Made by a program: the position numbers and the translations under genes. From assembly GCF_004354985.1 (NCBI RefSeq), contig NZ_SMSK01000012.1:146306-210305 (forward strand): a DNA stretch of 64,000 nucleotides, read 5' to 3'. Positions within the stretch are counted from its first letter, which is position 1, and the number at the start of each line of letters is the position of its first letter. The notes under the pieces are model-generated. The model was not told the DNA's origin. It made no database searches and saw nothing but the letters and a program-made list of their open reading frames with translations. Origin of the DNA: Segetibacter sp. 3557_3. GTDB lineage: Bacteria; Bacteroidota; Bacteroidia; Chitinophagales; Chitinophagaceae. Of this stretch, positions 10,327 to 19,876 are shown piece by piece.

Positions 10327-12273
10327 ATGAGGAAGTTCATAACAATCGCATGTATTACCTGTTTTGCAATACCAGGAGCGGCCCAGATTGCAGTTGTATC
10401 AAGCCCGGATAAGCTACTTAAACTTACCGTAAACGTGGTCGACAGCTTGCCGGTATATTCGGTTACCTACGATGGTAAAATGATGCTCGATAATTCACCA
10501 CTTGGGCTTATCACCAACGAGGGTGATTTCTCAAAAGGCATGAAATACATCAGCAAGCAGGATAGCCTGGTTGATAAATCCTACAAGCAGGACAAGATTA
10601 AAACATCCTCTGTACACTATCTGGCAAATACCCTCAGCTGCACTTTTGAGAATGCCCGCCAAAGAAGGATCAATATAACTTTCCAATTGAGCAACAATAA
10701 TATTGCCTTCCGCTACGAATTGCCGGTATGGCGTGATCGTATGAGTTGCGTAGTGGAGAAAGAAGTTACAGGTTTTAAGTTTCCTGCACAAACCACCACC
10801 TTCCTTTCCAATATGATGGCACCAATGACAGGTTTTGCCCGCACGGCCCCCAGCTATGAAAGTGGCTATGAAGCAGATGGCTCATTAGCAAGAACTACCA
10901 GGCAGGGTGAGGGCTTTGTTTTCCCCGGACTTTTTCATGTCGGCAACGATGGATGGGTGCTCGTTTCTGAAACGGGGGTAAGCAGCCTGTATTGTGCAAG
11001 CCATCTAAGTGACGGCAATGCTAATGGTCTTTACACTGTCGAATATCCCAACCCTAAACAAAACAATGGTTTTGGCAGCACCGGCGCAGCCCTTAGCTTG
11101 CCTGGTGTTACCCCCTGGCGAACGATCACGATAGGCAACACGCTTAAACCTATTGTAGAAACAACGATACCTTACGACGTAGTAGATCCCCTGTATGCGC
11201 CCTCAATACCTTACAAGTTTGGCCGATCAACCTGGAGTTGGATTGTGTGGCAGGATAACAGTATGAACTATGGTGACCAGGTAAAATACATCGATCTCGC
11301 GGCTGCTATGGGCTATGAATACATACTTATAGATGCGCTGTGGGATAAAAACATTGGTAAAGAGCGGATGAAAGAGCTGATTAATTACGCCAGGTCAAAG
11401 AAAGTTGACGTTTTGTTATGGTATAATTCAAATGGCTCCTTCAACGATGCTCCGCAGGGGCCGAGGGATAAGATGTACCGGGCAATAGAACGTAAGAAAG
11501 AAATGGCTTGGCTCAGGCAAGCTGGTGTAAAAGGGCTGAAGGTGGATTTCTTTGGTGGGGACAAGCAGGAAACCATGCGGCTATACGAGGATATCTTGTC
11601 GGATGCAAACGACTACGGTCTGATGATTATCTTTCATGGTGCAACCTTGCCGCGTGGTTGGGAAAGAATGTATCCAAACTTTGTAGGCTCCGAAGCAGTT
11701 GTTGCTTCAGAGATGTTGATTTTCTCCCAGGGTGTGCGGGAGTCAGAAGCCTTTAATGCAACCCTGCACCCGTTTATCAGAAACGCCGTAGCCAGTATGG
11801 AATTTGGCGGTGTATTGCTGAATAAGTACCTGGTCAAGAGCAACGAAGGAAGAAACAAGCGGCTTACAACGGATGTTTTCCAGCTTGCCACTGCTATCCT
11901 ATACCAGAATTCGGTACAGGCATTTGGTATAACTCCGAACAACCTTTCGGATGCTCCCCGGTTCGCAATTGATTTTATGAAAAAGGTGCCCACTACCTGG
12001 GATGAAACGCGATTTGTAGAAGGTTATCCCGGCAAGTACAGTATCCTTGCAAGAAGGCACGGAAAGGCATGGTATGTTGCGGGAGTAAATGCGCAAAAAG
12101 AGCCGTTCAAAATCAAGATCAAGGTGCCCATGATTGCTGGTAAAAAGGTACAATACTATTCAGACGGCGAAGGTGCTGCTGGCAATATGAAGGAGGTTGA
12201 AGTTTCCAGAAACGGAGAGATCGAAGTTGAGATGCAATCAGGCGGAGGTTTCGTGATTGCCTCCCAACTATAA
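10327..12273 (+). CDS. Glycoside hydrolase family 97, retaining type (alpha-galactosidase / beta-L-arabinopyranosidase-like)
   Basis: A 648-residue secreted enzyme with a signal peptide (about 1-19, ending GAAQ). It has the three GH97 parts: an N-terminal beta-sandwich (about 22-290), a TIM barrel (about 295-560) and a C-terminal beta-sandwich (about 565-648). The barrel contains GLKVDFFGGD, placing Asp407 where the retaining GH97 members carry their nucleophile; the inverting SusB-type enzymes instead use a pair of glutamates. Retaining members act on alpha-galactosides or beta-L-arabinopyranosides. NFVGSEAVVASE further along is the segment in which the acid/base glutamate is expected. Together with GH43 this suggests removal of side-chain sugars from a plant cell-wall glycan. 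The exact substrate is inference. Confidence 0.94.
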   Translation: MRKFITIACITCFAIPGAAQIAVVSSPDKLLKLTVNVVDSLPVYSVTYDGKMMLDNSPLGLITNEGDFSKGMKYISKQDSLVDKSYKQDKIKTSSVHYLANTLSCTFENARQRRINITFQLSNNNIAFRYELPVWRDRMSCVVEKEVTGFKFPAQTTTFLSNMMAPMTGFARTAPSYESGYEADGSLARTTRQGEGFVFPGLFHVGNDGWVLVSETGVSSLYCASHLSDGNANGLYTVEYPNPKQNNGFGSTGAALSLPGVTPWRTITIGNTLKPIVETTIPYDVVDPLYAPSIPYKFGRSTWSWIVWQDNSMNYGDQVKYIDLAAAMGYEYILIDALWDKNIGKERMKELINYARSKKVDVLLWYNSNGSFNDAPQGPRDKMYRAIERKKEMAWLRQAGVKGLKVDFFGGDKQETMRLYEDILSDANDYGLMIIFHGATLPRGWERMYPNFVGSEAVVASEMLIFSQGVRESEAFNATLHPFIRNAVASMEFGGVLLNKYLVKSNEGRNKRLTTDVFQLATAILYQNSVQAFGITPNNLSDAPRFAIDFMKKVPTTWDETRFVEGYPGKYSILARRHGKAWYVAGVNAQKEPFKIKIKVPMIAGKKVQYYSDGEGAAGNMKEVEVSRNGEIEVEMQSGGGFVIASQL

Positions 12274-12591
12274 CGCATTAGCAAGAAGGGAACATTTAGC
12301 CCGTGATTAATAGGTTGTAACACTTCTCACGTCAGGTGTTCAACACCGGATCGGTGGGATCAATTATAGATCGGTGTCCATAAGAGCAAAGGTAAATGGA
12401 GAACCAGCGTTGCCGTAATACCATATATTTCTTCTCGGGAGCGCTTCTTGTAACGTTCATGTTTACGCACACATTGCTTCACTGCAACAGAAAGTGTAGG
12501 AGCACCGGATGATCGCCTAACCAGGTGAACTTTATCGTTCTTTTCTATTTTACCCACGGCTGCTGGCTTCAATATTGATAAAGCTGTATAT
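12274..12591. other. Intergenic gap, nothing recognised
   Basis: A 318-base gap. A reverse-strand open frame of 80 codons here shows no family resemblance. I see no clear terminator. Confidence 0.4.
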
Positions 12592-13755
12592 ATGAAAAGC
12601 ATGCTTTTATCCTTATTTTCCTGCTTGGTGCTGTCGGTTACCGGACAGGCTCAACAGGAGAAAGGTCGTCTGGATATTCAACTTAACAAAAACATTCTAC
12701 AACCCGGCGATTCCTTAGTTATCAAAGTGGAATATAAAGATGGCAGAAGCCAACTGCCGGATCAATCCCTTGCTACGCTGGAACTCATCGTTGAAAACGA
12801 ACAAGGCCAGCGTACCCGCCTACGGTGGCCATTGATCAATGGGCAAGCCTCCGGTGCCTTGTATTTATCCGACTCGCTGCCCCGTGGGCAATACACGCTG
12901 CTGGCGGGTTTGCAGCGACGCTTCTTCGAAGTAAGAGGCAAGATACAGGAACCGCAGGGCAACGGTACTATCCAGGCCATGCTCCTTACCAAAACCGGCG
13001 ACTGGGACGACCAGGAAGTGCCAGTCGATCATGATGGCACTTTTGCCATACGTAACTGGCTTTTTGAAGACAATGCCTTGTTGGCTTTCGCCGGAACAAG
13101 AAACAATAGCCAGCCACTGAATATCAGTATCAGCACCCAACTCGACTCCAGCTACAGGCCTTTGGCAGTGGCTGGCCGGGCATTCTACATTGGTAATCCG
13201 CCCGCTGCTGCAAGATCAATCCTCAGCCAGCCCGTTGCCACTTCCGGGACCGATTTTGAAGACAAGGGTAGCGTACTGCCGGCAGTTCTTGTCAGGACTA
13301 CCGTTAAAAGTCCCGCCCAGCAATTTAACGACGAGTATGTTAGTGGTTTGTTCCGGTCAGGCGACGAAAGGATGATCAGTATTATGGACGACCCCACCGC
13401 ATTTAGCCAGCCCAACATTTTCTCCTACCTGCAAGGCAGGGTTGCCGGTTTGCAAATATCGCCTGCAGGCTTCAGCGGAGGTATTGCAAGGTGGCGTGGC
13501 AGCCCGGTCACGTTTTTTATAGATGAGGTAAGGGTTTCTGCCCAACAGGTTGGCAACATACCCATGACAGACATCGCCATTGTAAAAGCTTATCCTCCAC
13601 CTTTCTTCGGTGCTCCCGGAGGCGGTGGGGCGATTGCTATTTATACCCGGCGGGGCGGCGAGGCCAATTACCTCCCAGCGAATAGGTCAGTATTCAAAAT
13701 AAGGGGATACACCCCTTCAGCTACGGTGCTCGATATGAATAGGCTTAGCTTGTAG
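12592..13755 (+). CDS. Secreted protein with macroglobulin-like domain and orphan TonB-receptor plug domain
   Basis: A 387-residue protein with a signal peptide (about 1-20, ending GQAQ). Residues about 25-115 read as an MG2-like beta-sandwich (LNKNILQPGDSLVIKVEY ... LPRGQYTLLAG), the fold seen in alpha-2-macroglobulin relatives. Residues about 275-365 resemble the plug domain of TonB-dependent receptors (FSYLQGRVAGLQI, then IDEVRV, then IAIVKAYPPPFFGAPGGGGAIAIYTRRG), but no beta-barrel follows, so it cannot be a transporter on its own. Bacteroidota often carry such barrel-less plug proteins of unknown role. It follows the PUL enzymes on the same strand after 318 bases, so a link with the PUL is possible but not shown. 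Confidence 0.78.
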   Translation: MKSMLLSLFSCLVLSVTGQAQQEKGRLDIQLNKNILQPGDSLVIKVEYKDGRSQLPDQSLATLELIVENEQGQRTRLRWPLINGQASGALYLSDSLPRGQYTLLAGLQRRFFEVRGKIQEPQGNGTIQAMLLTKTGDWDDQEVPVDHDGTFAIRNWLFEDNALLAFAGTRNNSQPLNISISTQLDSSYRPLAVAGRAFYIGNPPAAARSILSQPVATSGTDFEDKGSVLPAVLVRTTVKSPAQQFNDEYVSGLFRSGDERMISIMDDPTAFSQPNIFSYLQGRVAGLQISPAGFSGGIARWRGSPVTFFIDEVRVSAQQVGNIPMTDIAIVKAYPPPFFGAPGGGGAIAIYTRRGGEANYLPANRSVFKIRGYTPSATVLDMNRLSL

Positions 13756-14157
13756 CATAGCGCGGTGCTGGCAAAACCCGCTTCTTTTAAAGCGATTAGG
13801 CGCTTCACCTTCCTTGCGACGGTTTTAGGTACAGCGGCGATTTATAAAGCAGGCATCGTGATTATTCTTAAGTTTTGCAAATGGTATAACGAAACCGACT
13901 AATTAATTCCGATACCCACTTTGCGTGCCTGGCCATTTACGATACCTTAATCGAGTCGCCGTAATAAATTTTTCGTTTCAAACCGATCAAATGCCTGCGC
14001 GGGTGCGAACGCAGGCTGAGTTGCTGCCTGTCAGCAACATTTGTTTTAAACAACGAGTCTGATTAGCAAATGATCACGCTGGTTCGAAAACGCTTTGCCT
14101 TAACTGCAAATAGTGCAACGTTCACCTTATATCTATTGTCAGCAGTAAAATTTTTTT
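13756..14157. other. Intergenic gap with two adjacent hairpins
   Basis: No gene seen. Two perfect 7-bp stems stand side by side: GCCTGCG (13993-13999) with CGCAGGC (14010-14016), then GTTGCTG (14020-14026) with CAGCAAC (14032-14038), the latter followed by a short T-rich stretch. They could form a terminator, but they lie 240 bases beyond the preceding stop. Confidence 0.4.
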
Positions 14158-14661
14158 ATGCGACAGGCGATTCTTTATTGTTTGGCCATATTGCTTTTTG
14201 CAGGCTGTAAAAAGGAACAGGGCTCAAGGGTGAATATTTATTTGTTGAAATCCTTTACCTCAGCGGTTGACACAACAACAAAACCAGTAACCGTTGCCAT
14301 CACCAATCCGGTACTCGACGACACTCCTCTTGTTGCTGATGAGGATATTAGATTCTATACCAGGGGAACAAACACCTTTACATTAAGGAAAGACATAAAG
14401 ACTGTTATTCAACATTATGGGCCAGACAAGGCCTTTGCTGTAACCGTAGATAATCAGCCGGTATATTTAGGAAAGTTTCACCCGCTTTACCTCAGCTCAA
14501 TGACCTTTGGTGTGGCGACGATTGCTCCTGAGATAAATAACAACAAAGAATTAAAAATCGATTTCATAACAATCGAAGGAAACAGTTTTCTCCAACAGCT
14601 CGACAAAAGAAACGATAGTCGTATTATAAACACCCTTAAAGCATCAAACAGGTTGCGGTAA
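14158..14661 (+). CDS. Small lipoprotein of unknown function
   Basis: A 167-residue protein with a lipoprotein signal (hydrophobic LAILLFAG followed by Cys17 and KKEQ). The remainder is mostly beta-strand with alternating hydrophobic residues (IYLLKSF, VTVAITN, KAFAVTV, LKIDFITIEG) and has no motif I recognise. It is a monocistronic unit between two long gaps. Function unknown; the lysine-rich sequence after the Cys does not give the SDGGG-type surface export signal. Confidence 0.7.
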   Translation: MRQAILYCLAILLFAGCKKEQGSRVNIYLLKSFTSAVDTTTKPVTVAITNPVLDDTPLVADEDIRFYTRGTNTFTLRKDIKTVIQHYGPDKAFAVTVDNQPVYLGKFHPLYLSSMTFGVATIAPEINNNKELKIDFITIEGNSFLQQLDKRNDSRIINTLKASNRLR

Positions 14662-15138
14662 CGTGTTCAAAATGCGCATACCTAATTGCAATCCCTCATC
14701 AATCTATAAGCTTTCTGCGGTACGCTAACGATCAGGATTGATCATGTTGAAGCTTCAGCCCTACCGGTCAACTACGATTTACTAAACAATCTTTCGGCTC
14801 TCTGCTACCGGTTCACGATCCTAAAACAAAGTGTTGCTGCTTACATCAAACCAACCGTCGCTACAAGTTGTGCCGGCCATGCATCAGTATTACCAAATTC
14901 GTGATAGATTGAGCTTATATCAAGGTGGGAGGGTAGGGCTCTTGTTTGTTCCATAACGGCCAAACCCTTTAACCTCGCACATACACGAAGCAAAAAAGGC
15001 CGTCGTTACGACAGCCTTTTTGCTTTAAGGACTTGCGATATAGTTCCTTCATCGCCAAAGGGTGAAAAGGGGATAGCTATCCGGATGATCAAAAGCGCAA
15101 TTACCGGGGCGACACCGCTTGTTCATCAAAATATTGAA
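14662..15138. other. Intergenic gap, only a terminator found
   Basis: This 477-base gap carries a strong hairpin (separate entry) near its right side and nothing else that I can support. Confidence 0.5.
14989..15026 (-). terminator. Intrinsic terminator, probably bidirectional
   Basis: AAGCAAAAAAGGC pairs with GCCTTTTTGCTT (one bulged A), continued by GTCG/CGAC around a TTA loop. On the reverse strand the stem ends in a T-run, 110 bases beyond the serine hydrolase stop; on the forward strand it also ends in T residues. Confidence 0.75.
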
Positions 15139-16422
15139 TTAGTGGATGCTTGCTTCAATGGCAGGCAGGATAAGCCCATGAACGTGGCGCTGTTTTCCGT
15201 TGCTGTCTACAAACCCTTTAACAGGGCTGTTGATCAAAAGCGCGATGTTAACATTGTTGGGCAGACAATAAACAGCAGCTTGTTCTTCGCCACCATTTAT
15301 GCTCCAGCCACCGAGCCTGACATATACCTTTCCTGCAGCAGTGTCAACAGAACCGTTGTGACCAAGGTTGTTGTCGAGCATGTATTGTGCGCGGGCTGCA
15401 GGGATGATGTCCCCGTTTCTGAAACCATCAAGGGTTTTAAGAATCTGGGTTACCGACATATAAAATCCTGCGCCTCCGGATACAGTTGACCAGTCGCCAT
15501 CTCTTCCTTCAGGATCGGTTGGTGATGAATACGCCTTTGCAGTAGGTCCGCCTACCCCCGGCGTAAATCCAATTGTTGGTAAGCCTACATCAGAAAAAAC
15601 TTCCCTGTTCATATACTCCTGGAAATATTTGGTGCAAACAAGATCCCACAGAGAGTCCAGCAGCCCGGGAAAAGTGAATGGCAGGTTATAAGTAGAATTT
15701 GCCTGCATACGGCCATCTATAATGGTGATGATTACCCGCATGATGCTGAAATTTACATTGGCATAGGTGCCCGCGGCCACGTTTGGACCTTTAGCAACCT
15801 GCTCTTTCATAAACGCATAATCACAACGGGAGTTTTCACCTGAGAAGCCCGAGGTATGATTGAGTAGCTTACGGAAAGTAATTCCTGCTACACCGTTGCC
15901 GCGGTTCCAATAAGTGGGTAAATAGGCATTGATTGATGTATCAAGAGAGATGCCTTTTTTATCGAGGAGCTTAACAAGGCCAATAGCAGTCATTAATTTG
16001 CTTACGCTTGCAACGTGCATGCGTGTATCTGCGGTCCAACCTTTTGCACCATCATTTGGATTCTTCGCCCAGTTCCAGATGCCGGTAAATATGGGTGAGC
16101 TGCCTTTGTACACCTGGTACATATAGCCCATCACTTTATCATGTATCAGCTCGTGTACGATAGGGCCGAAGTAGTTTGCATTAAAAGCAGGCGCAGCCTT
16201 GGCAACGGGGGGAGCGAACTTTTTCGCGATGATACTACGGGTGTTAACACTGTCTTCTACTTTTGCGCTTACATTGTCGTCGGTTGTACGCACATTGATC
16301 GTTGAGGGTAGTTTTACCGTATGTGCCCTTAGCTGATCTTCAGAGATGTTCAGGGTTCTTAACGACTCAGTCGAAGCGGAAAGATTAATGCCTGATAATG
16401 GAGCAATGATTTCTTTTTCCAT
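15139..16422 (-). CDS. Serine hydrolase of the class C beta-lactamase / penicillin-binding-protein fold
   Basis: A 427-residue protein. The catalytic S-x-x-K motif is Ser139-Val-Ser-Lys142 in MHVASVSKLMTAIGLVKLL, followed by typical fold segments (LLNHTSGFSG; GNGVAG). The third motif may be the HNGS or GGWS segment near residues 375-395. Members hydrolyse esters, amides or D-amino-acid peptides, so the family gives no substrate. The first 80 residues are a polar extension with no signal peptide and no membrane segment, which is unusual because most relatives in Bacteroidota are exported; a later start is not obvious. It is a single gene with a terminator downstream. Confidence 0.85.
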   Translation of the reverse strand: MEKEIIAPLSGINLSASTESLRTLNISEDQLRAHTVKLPSTINVRTTDDNVSAKVEDSVNTRSIIAKKFAPPVAKAAPAFNANYFGPIVHELIHDKVMGYMYQVYKGSSPIFTGIWNWAKNPNDGAKGWTADTRMHVASVSKLMTAIGLVKLLDKKGISLDTSINAYLPTYWNRGNGVAGITFRKLLNHTSGFSGENSRCDYAFMKEQVAKGPNVAAGTYANVNFSIMRVIITIIDGRMQANSTYNLPFTFPGLLDSLWDLVCTKYFQEYMNREVFSDVGLPTIGFTPGVGGPTAKAYSSPTDPEGRDGDWSTVSGGAGFYMSVTQILKTLDGFRNGDIIPAARAQYMLDNNLGHNGSVDTAAGKVYVRLGGWSINGGEEQAAVYCLPNNVNIALLINSPVKGFVDSNGKQRHVHGLILPAIEASIH

Positions 16423-16717
16423 GTTGTTGTTTTTTTTAGAATTTTTCGAATTTGTTATGAAAGTTTGTCATCACTTTTGGCAGCCCGGTGTAGTTGCACC
16501 TCGCTTTGTGATTGTTTCATAAAAGTATATTTGGCATTACCCGGATCATAATGCAGCAAACGAACGGTAGGTATCGCTTTGCCTCCGGTATAAACATGTG
16601 CCGCTTCCCGTGAATTGTACCAACGTGATAATTAACAAGTGCAATAGATAGCAGCAAACACTTTGAAGTATATTATAGAGGAAAGTCAAAAGAAGGTATC
16701 CTGATGTAATTATTGTT

Positions 16718-17311
16718 ATGAAGGTCTTTAACGTTGGAAACAATGCTGTGAACCTGTATTTGCTGGATAGCGGAACACATCTGCTGCTTGTTGACTGTGG
16801 CTTTCCTGGTCAACTCAGCAGCTTAGGTAGGTGTATGCGAACAAGGGGCTATAAGATGAGGAACATAGATTATCTTCTGGTAACCCATTTTCATATCGAC
16901 CATGCAGGGTTAATACAGGAACTCAAAAAAGAGGGTGTAAAGTTTCTGCTCATCGAAACCCAGCAGCCGATGATTAGCACTATGGAATTGATGGCTGCAA
17001 GAAAATGGGCGTATACTTTCCTGGACTTAAGTGACAACCTAATGATGCCAGTGGGCTCATCAAGAGACTTCCTGAAACAACTCGATATTAATGGAACCAT
17101 AATCAGCACTCCGGGCCACACAGACGATAGTATTACGCTTGTACTTGACTCCGGCGAGGCGTTTACAGGGGACTTACCTGCCGAACACCTTGCTGCCGAC
17201 GAACAGTCTCCCATGAGATTGTCCTGGACAAAGTTGAGGGCTGCCGGAGCAAGCGTTATCTATCCCGGACATGGCAATGTATATGAACTCGCAGGGACGA
17301 GTACGAGATAA
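16718..17311 (+). CDS. Metallo-beta-lactamase-fold hydrolase
   Basis: A 197-residue protein, close to a minimal MBL domain. The zinc-binding signature H57-F-H59-I-D61-H62 (THFHIDHAG) is intact. Further ligands can be placed: the His of STPGHTDDS, the Asp of TGDLPAEHL and the His of YPGHGNVY. There is no signal peptide, so it is cytoplasmic. Such small single-domain members include glyoxalase II-like thioesterases, lactonases and many uncharacterised enzymes; the sequence alone does not decide. It converges on the STAND ATPase gene, with only 21 bases between the two stops. Confidence 0.9.
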   Translation: MKVFNVGNNAVNLYLLDSGTHLLLVDCGFPGQLSSLGRCMRTRGYKMRNIDYLLVTHFHIDHAGLIQELKKEGVKFLLIETQQPMISTMELMAARKWAYTFLDLSDNLMMPVGSSRDFLKQLDINGTIISTPGHTDDSITLVLDSGEAFTGDLPAEHLAADEQSPMRLSWTKLRAAGASVIYPGHGNVYELAGTSTR

Positions 17312-17332
17312 ATTAGTTAGTCCGTACTGTTA

Positions 17333-19876
17333 CTACCGGTTTATTGAGAGGTCTTCGAGTTCTACATTGTCCATAGCTGAATCACATAGTTCGGCTAAGG
17401 TTTTCTCGTCATCTTCAAGATCTCTGAAAAGCTTATAAATTAATTTCTGCAGGAGGTTTGATTTAGTTTTCGGAGAGAGTTCCTGGATAATACCCTGCAT
17501 CATTTTAACGGCCTTGGGTTTGTTCTTTTCTTTGTAGGCAACCAGGGCAAGTCCGTATTCTCCATATAACCTTCCAATGGCAATCCTGTCCTGCGCACGC
17601 AGTATTTCAAACCTTCGCTTTGCTTCCTGGAGGCCATTTTCTATTCCAAGATAAGCTAAGCCAATCCTTGGTTCAAGTTGATAGCCGTGTCCCTCCTCAC
17701 CATAGTCAATTTTACCTGCAGCCAGCTGGTAATAGTGAAGCGCCTTTTCACTGTTGTCTGATTTGAACTCGATATCACCTGCCACCATATAAACCCGGGT
17801 TTGTATCCAGGCACTGCAAGGTATCGACAGAGCTTCCTTAACCAGTTTTTCTGCGGTGGCCGGCTCATCCTTTTCTGCCATTACCCTTGCCTGCCAGGCA
17901 AGGCCTAAAGCAAGCAGGTCCCTTTTTGTTTGATTTGTTTCAGGTAATTGTGATGCGATATTAAAACCCTGCAGTATCTCCGCATATGCATCGTCCAGGC
18001 GGTCCTCTTCAACATAGGTCCAACCCAATGCATCTAATCTCAACAGCGCTTCATCCTCTAAACATGCCCTGGTATGTGCAACTTCAATTGCTTGTTTTAC
18101 GTAAGCGATCCTTTCCTGGTTTAAAAACCGGCTGTCCATATAATGCACCAATAAGAGCAAGAGGTCATAAAATATCCCGTTCGGATTGGTGCTTGATGTC
18201 CACTTTAGTACTTCGTTGATGTTTGACCATTCAATGTCAATTGCCAACATGTTGTCGTTTACCAGTACGTTCCAGTAGCGTTCACACGGGGTAGTTCGTT
18301 TGATGTTGTTACTTACATATTCAAAGTAATAATTGCTAAATCGATTACGCGCTTCTTCATGGAACGCTGGAGCCTCTGCCAGTTTTGCGCTAACATGCTC
18401 TCTGGTCATGGGGTGCACGATAATGTTTCCTTCTTTACCGTCCACCTCCAATAAGCCATACTGAACCAGCTGCTGCAAGGCACAGTCAAATTCAAACTCT
18501 TGCAAACCGCTTACTTTACATACCGCTAGTCTTCTGATCCCGGTTGTTCTGTTCGCGGTTTTTTGCGCGAGGGAATTGCCTGCACTAAACAGGGGCAAAG
18601 TCAGTAGTATACATCTTGCCTGACCGGTTATTTGGCTCCACGACCAGGAGTACAAAGAATTAAATACTTCGCGAATACTTTTTGGAGTAGACAAGTGAAT
18701 GTGGTTGCGGATCTCGTTCAAACTCAACCGGCCGCCTGCCATTAAACCCAAAGCCAATACAATCGCCTGCGGGTTGCCACCGGTGATGTCTGAAAGCGAC
18801 AACAACTTGGGGTCCCACGTAATCCCCTTTGCTTTTGCTTCCTGCGAAATAAACCGGGTTGCTTCGTTTTTGGCAAGGCCTTTCACTCTTATCGGATAGG
18901 CTTTTTGCCAGAGTTGAACCCTTGACGTTAATAGTACTTTGCTTGGGGATGGCACAGACTCCATCCATTTCTTCAACCTCGGATCTGGCATGGTCTCGAA
19001 GTTGTCGATGATGATTAAAACCTTGTTGCGCTGTAATAATTCGTTCACCAATCTCATCTCCCTTACATTCAGCGGGGTGGGTGTTGCACTGGAGTTATTC
19101 GAAACCGTGCTCAGCACTTCATTAACAACTTCACTTAGCCATTCTTTTTGTTCAGGTTTATCGACTGCAGAAATCCAGACAACATAGGTAAACTTTGGCG
19201 GATCCGGAATGGCGGACTTCGCCAGTCCCAATACAATATAACCGGTCTCAATTGCAAGACTGGTTTTACCAACTCCTGCAAAACCTTCAATCGTGATTAC
19301 CGGGTAACGTGTTTTCAGCCCTTCCATAACCTCCTTCATATATTTTGCCCGCATGACGAACTGTTCGTAGTTGGGTTGAGGTAGGTTGTGAAAAATGGGA
19401 GAGGCATTATCTGTTTTTCCCAACTTGTTTAATGCCTCTGCCACAAGCCTGCCCAATTCATCGGGAGAACTAAAATGCGGGCCGGTTAAGTGGGTTTTTG
19501 CAAGTTCCTCCCTAAACGTATCAATCCTCGTTGTATCCTTGTCAATATACATCCGGGGCCATGGCGCTTTCTCGGAAAGCATAAATATCAAACATGGTTT
19601 TTTGGAGGCAACAGCCTGTCGATACTCCAATTCAGTAATTGAAAGCCCGTCGCTGTTACCTGCGTCAGGGATCCATCCATACCTCCAGGCGAAAATGCCG
19701 ATGTAGAGATTGGCGTTTGATACATCAAGTAAACACTTATCCAACGGACGTACATCCTCCGCTACGTAGTACTCCATAGCAATGTCTTCATGACCTAACC
19801 TACGGAGTACGATATTGACCATTCGTCGATAGTCCTCAAGATCAATAAACGTAGACGAAACATAAATCTTTAGCAT
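17333..19876 (-). CDS. DUF4062 / NB-ARC (STAND) ATPase with TPR region, NLR-like
   Basis: An 847-residue cytoplasmic protein. Residues 1-about 95 match DUF4062 (start IYVSSTFIDLEDYRR, then YIGIFAWRYGWIP and SITELEYRQA), a domain seen at the N-terminus of several bacterial and animal STAND proteins. The ATPase follows: Walker A at 198-206 (GFAGVGKTS), Walker B with Asp291 in VLIIIDNFE, and a sensor arginine (Arg319) in VLLTSR. A winged-helix-like segment (HPMTREHVSAKL) and a C-terminal helical array with TPR character (about 560-830) complete an effector, switch and sensor layout. Such proteins oligomerise on ligand binding, and several bacterial STAND families defend against phage; a defence role here is inference. 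It is a lone gene without a toxin or nuclease neighbour. Confidence 0.9.
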   Translation of the reverse strand: MLKIYVSSTFIDLEDYRRMVNIVLRRLGHEDIAMEYYVAEDVRPLDKCLLDVSNANLYIGIFAWRYGWIPDAGNSDGLSITELEYRQAVASKKPCLIFMLSEKAPWPRMYIDKDTTRIDTFREELAKTHLTGPHFSSPDELGRLVAEALNKLGKTDNASPIFHNLPQPNYEQFVMRAKYMKEVMEGLKTRYPVITIEGFAGVGKTSLAIETGYIVLGLAKSAIPDPPKFTYVVWISAVDKPEQKEWLSEVVNEVLSTVSNNSSATPTPLNVREMRLVNELLQRNKVLIIIDNFETMPDPRLKKWMESVPSPSKVLLTSRVQLWQKAYPIRVKGLAKNEATRFISQEAKAKGITWDPKLLSLSDITGGNPQAIVLALGLMAGGRLSLNEIRNHIHLSTPKSIREVFNSLYSWSWSQITGQARCILLTLPLFSAGNSLAQKTANRTTGIRRLAVCKVSGLQEFEFDCALQQLVQYGLLEVDGKEGNIIVHPMTREHVSAKLAEAPAFHEEARNRFSNYYFEYVSNNIKRTTPCERYWNVLVNDNMLAIDIEWSNINEVLKWTSSTNPNGIFYDLLLLLVHYMDSRFLNQERIAYVKQAIEVAHTRACLEDEALLRLDALGWTYVEEDRLDDAYAEILQGFNIASQLPETNQTKRDLLALGLAWQARVMAEKDEPATAEKLVKEALSIPCSAWIQTRVYMVAGDIEFKSDNSEKALHYYQLAAGKIDYGEEGHGYQLEPRIGLAYLGIENGLQEAKRRFEILRAQDRIAIGRLYGEYGLALVAYKEKNKPKAVKMMQGIIQELSPKTKSNLLQKLIYKLFRDLEDDEKTLAELCDSAMDNVELEDLSINR

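Noticed and set aside
12360..12602. 80-codon reverse-strand frame between GH97 and the plug-domain gene
   Set aside because: No recognisable content and it overlaps the start of a well-supported gene.
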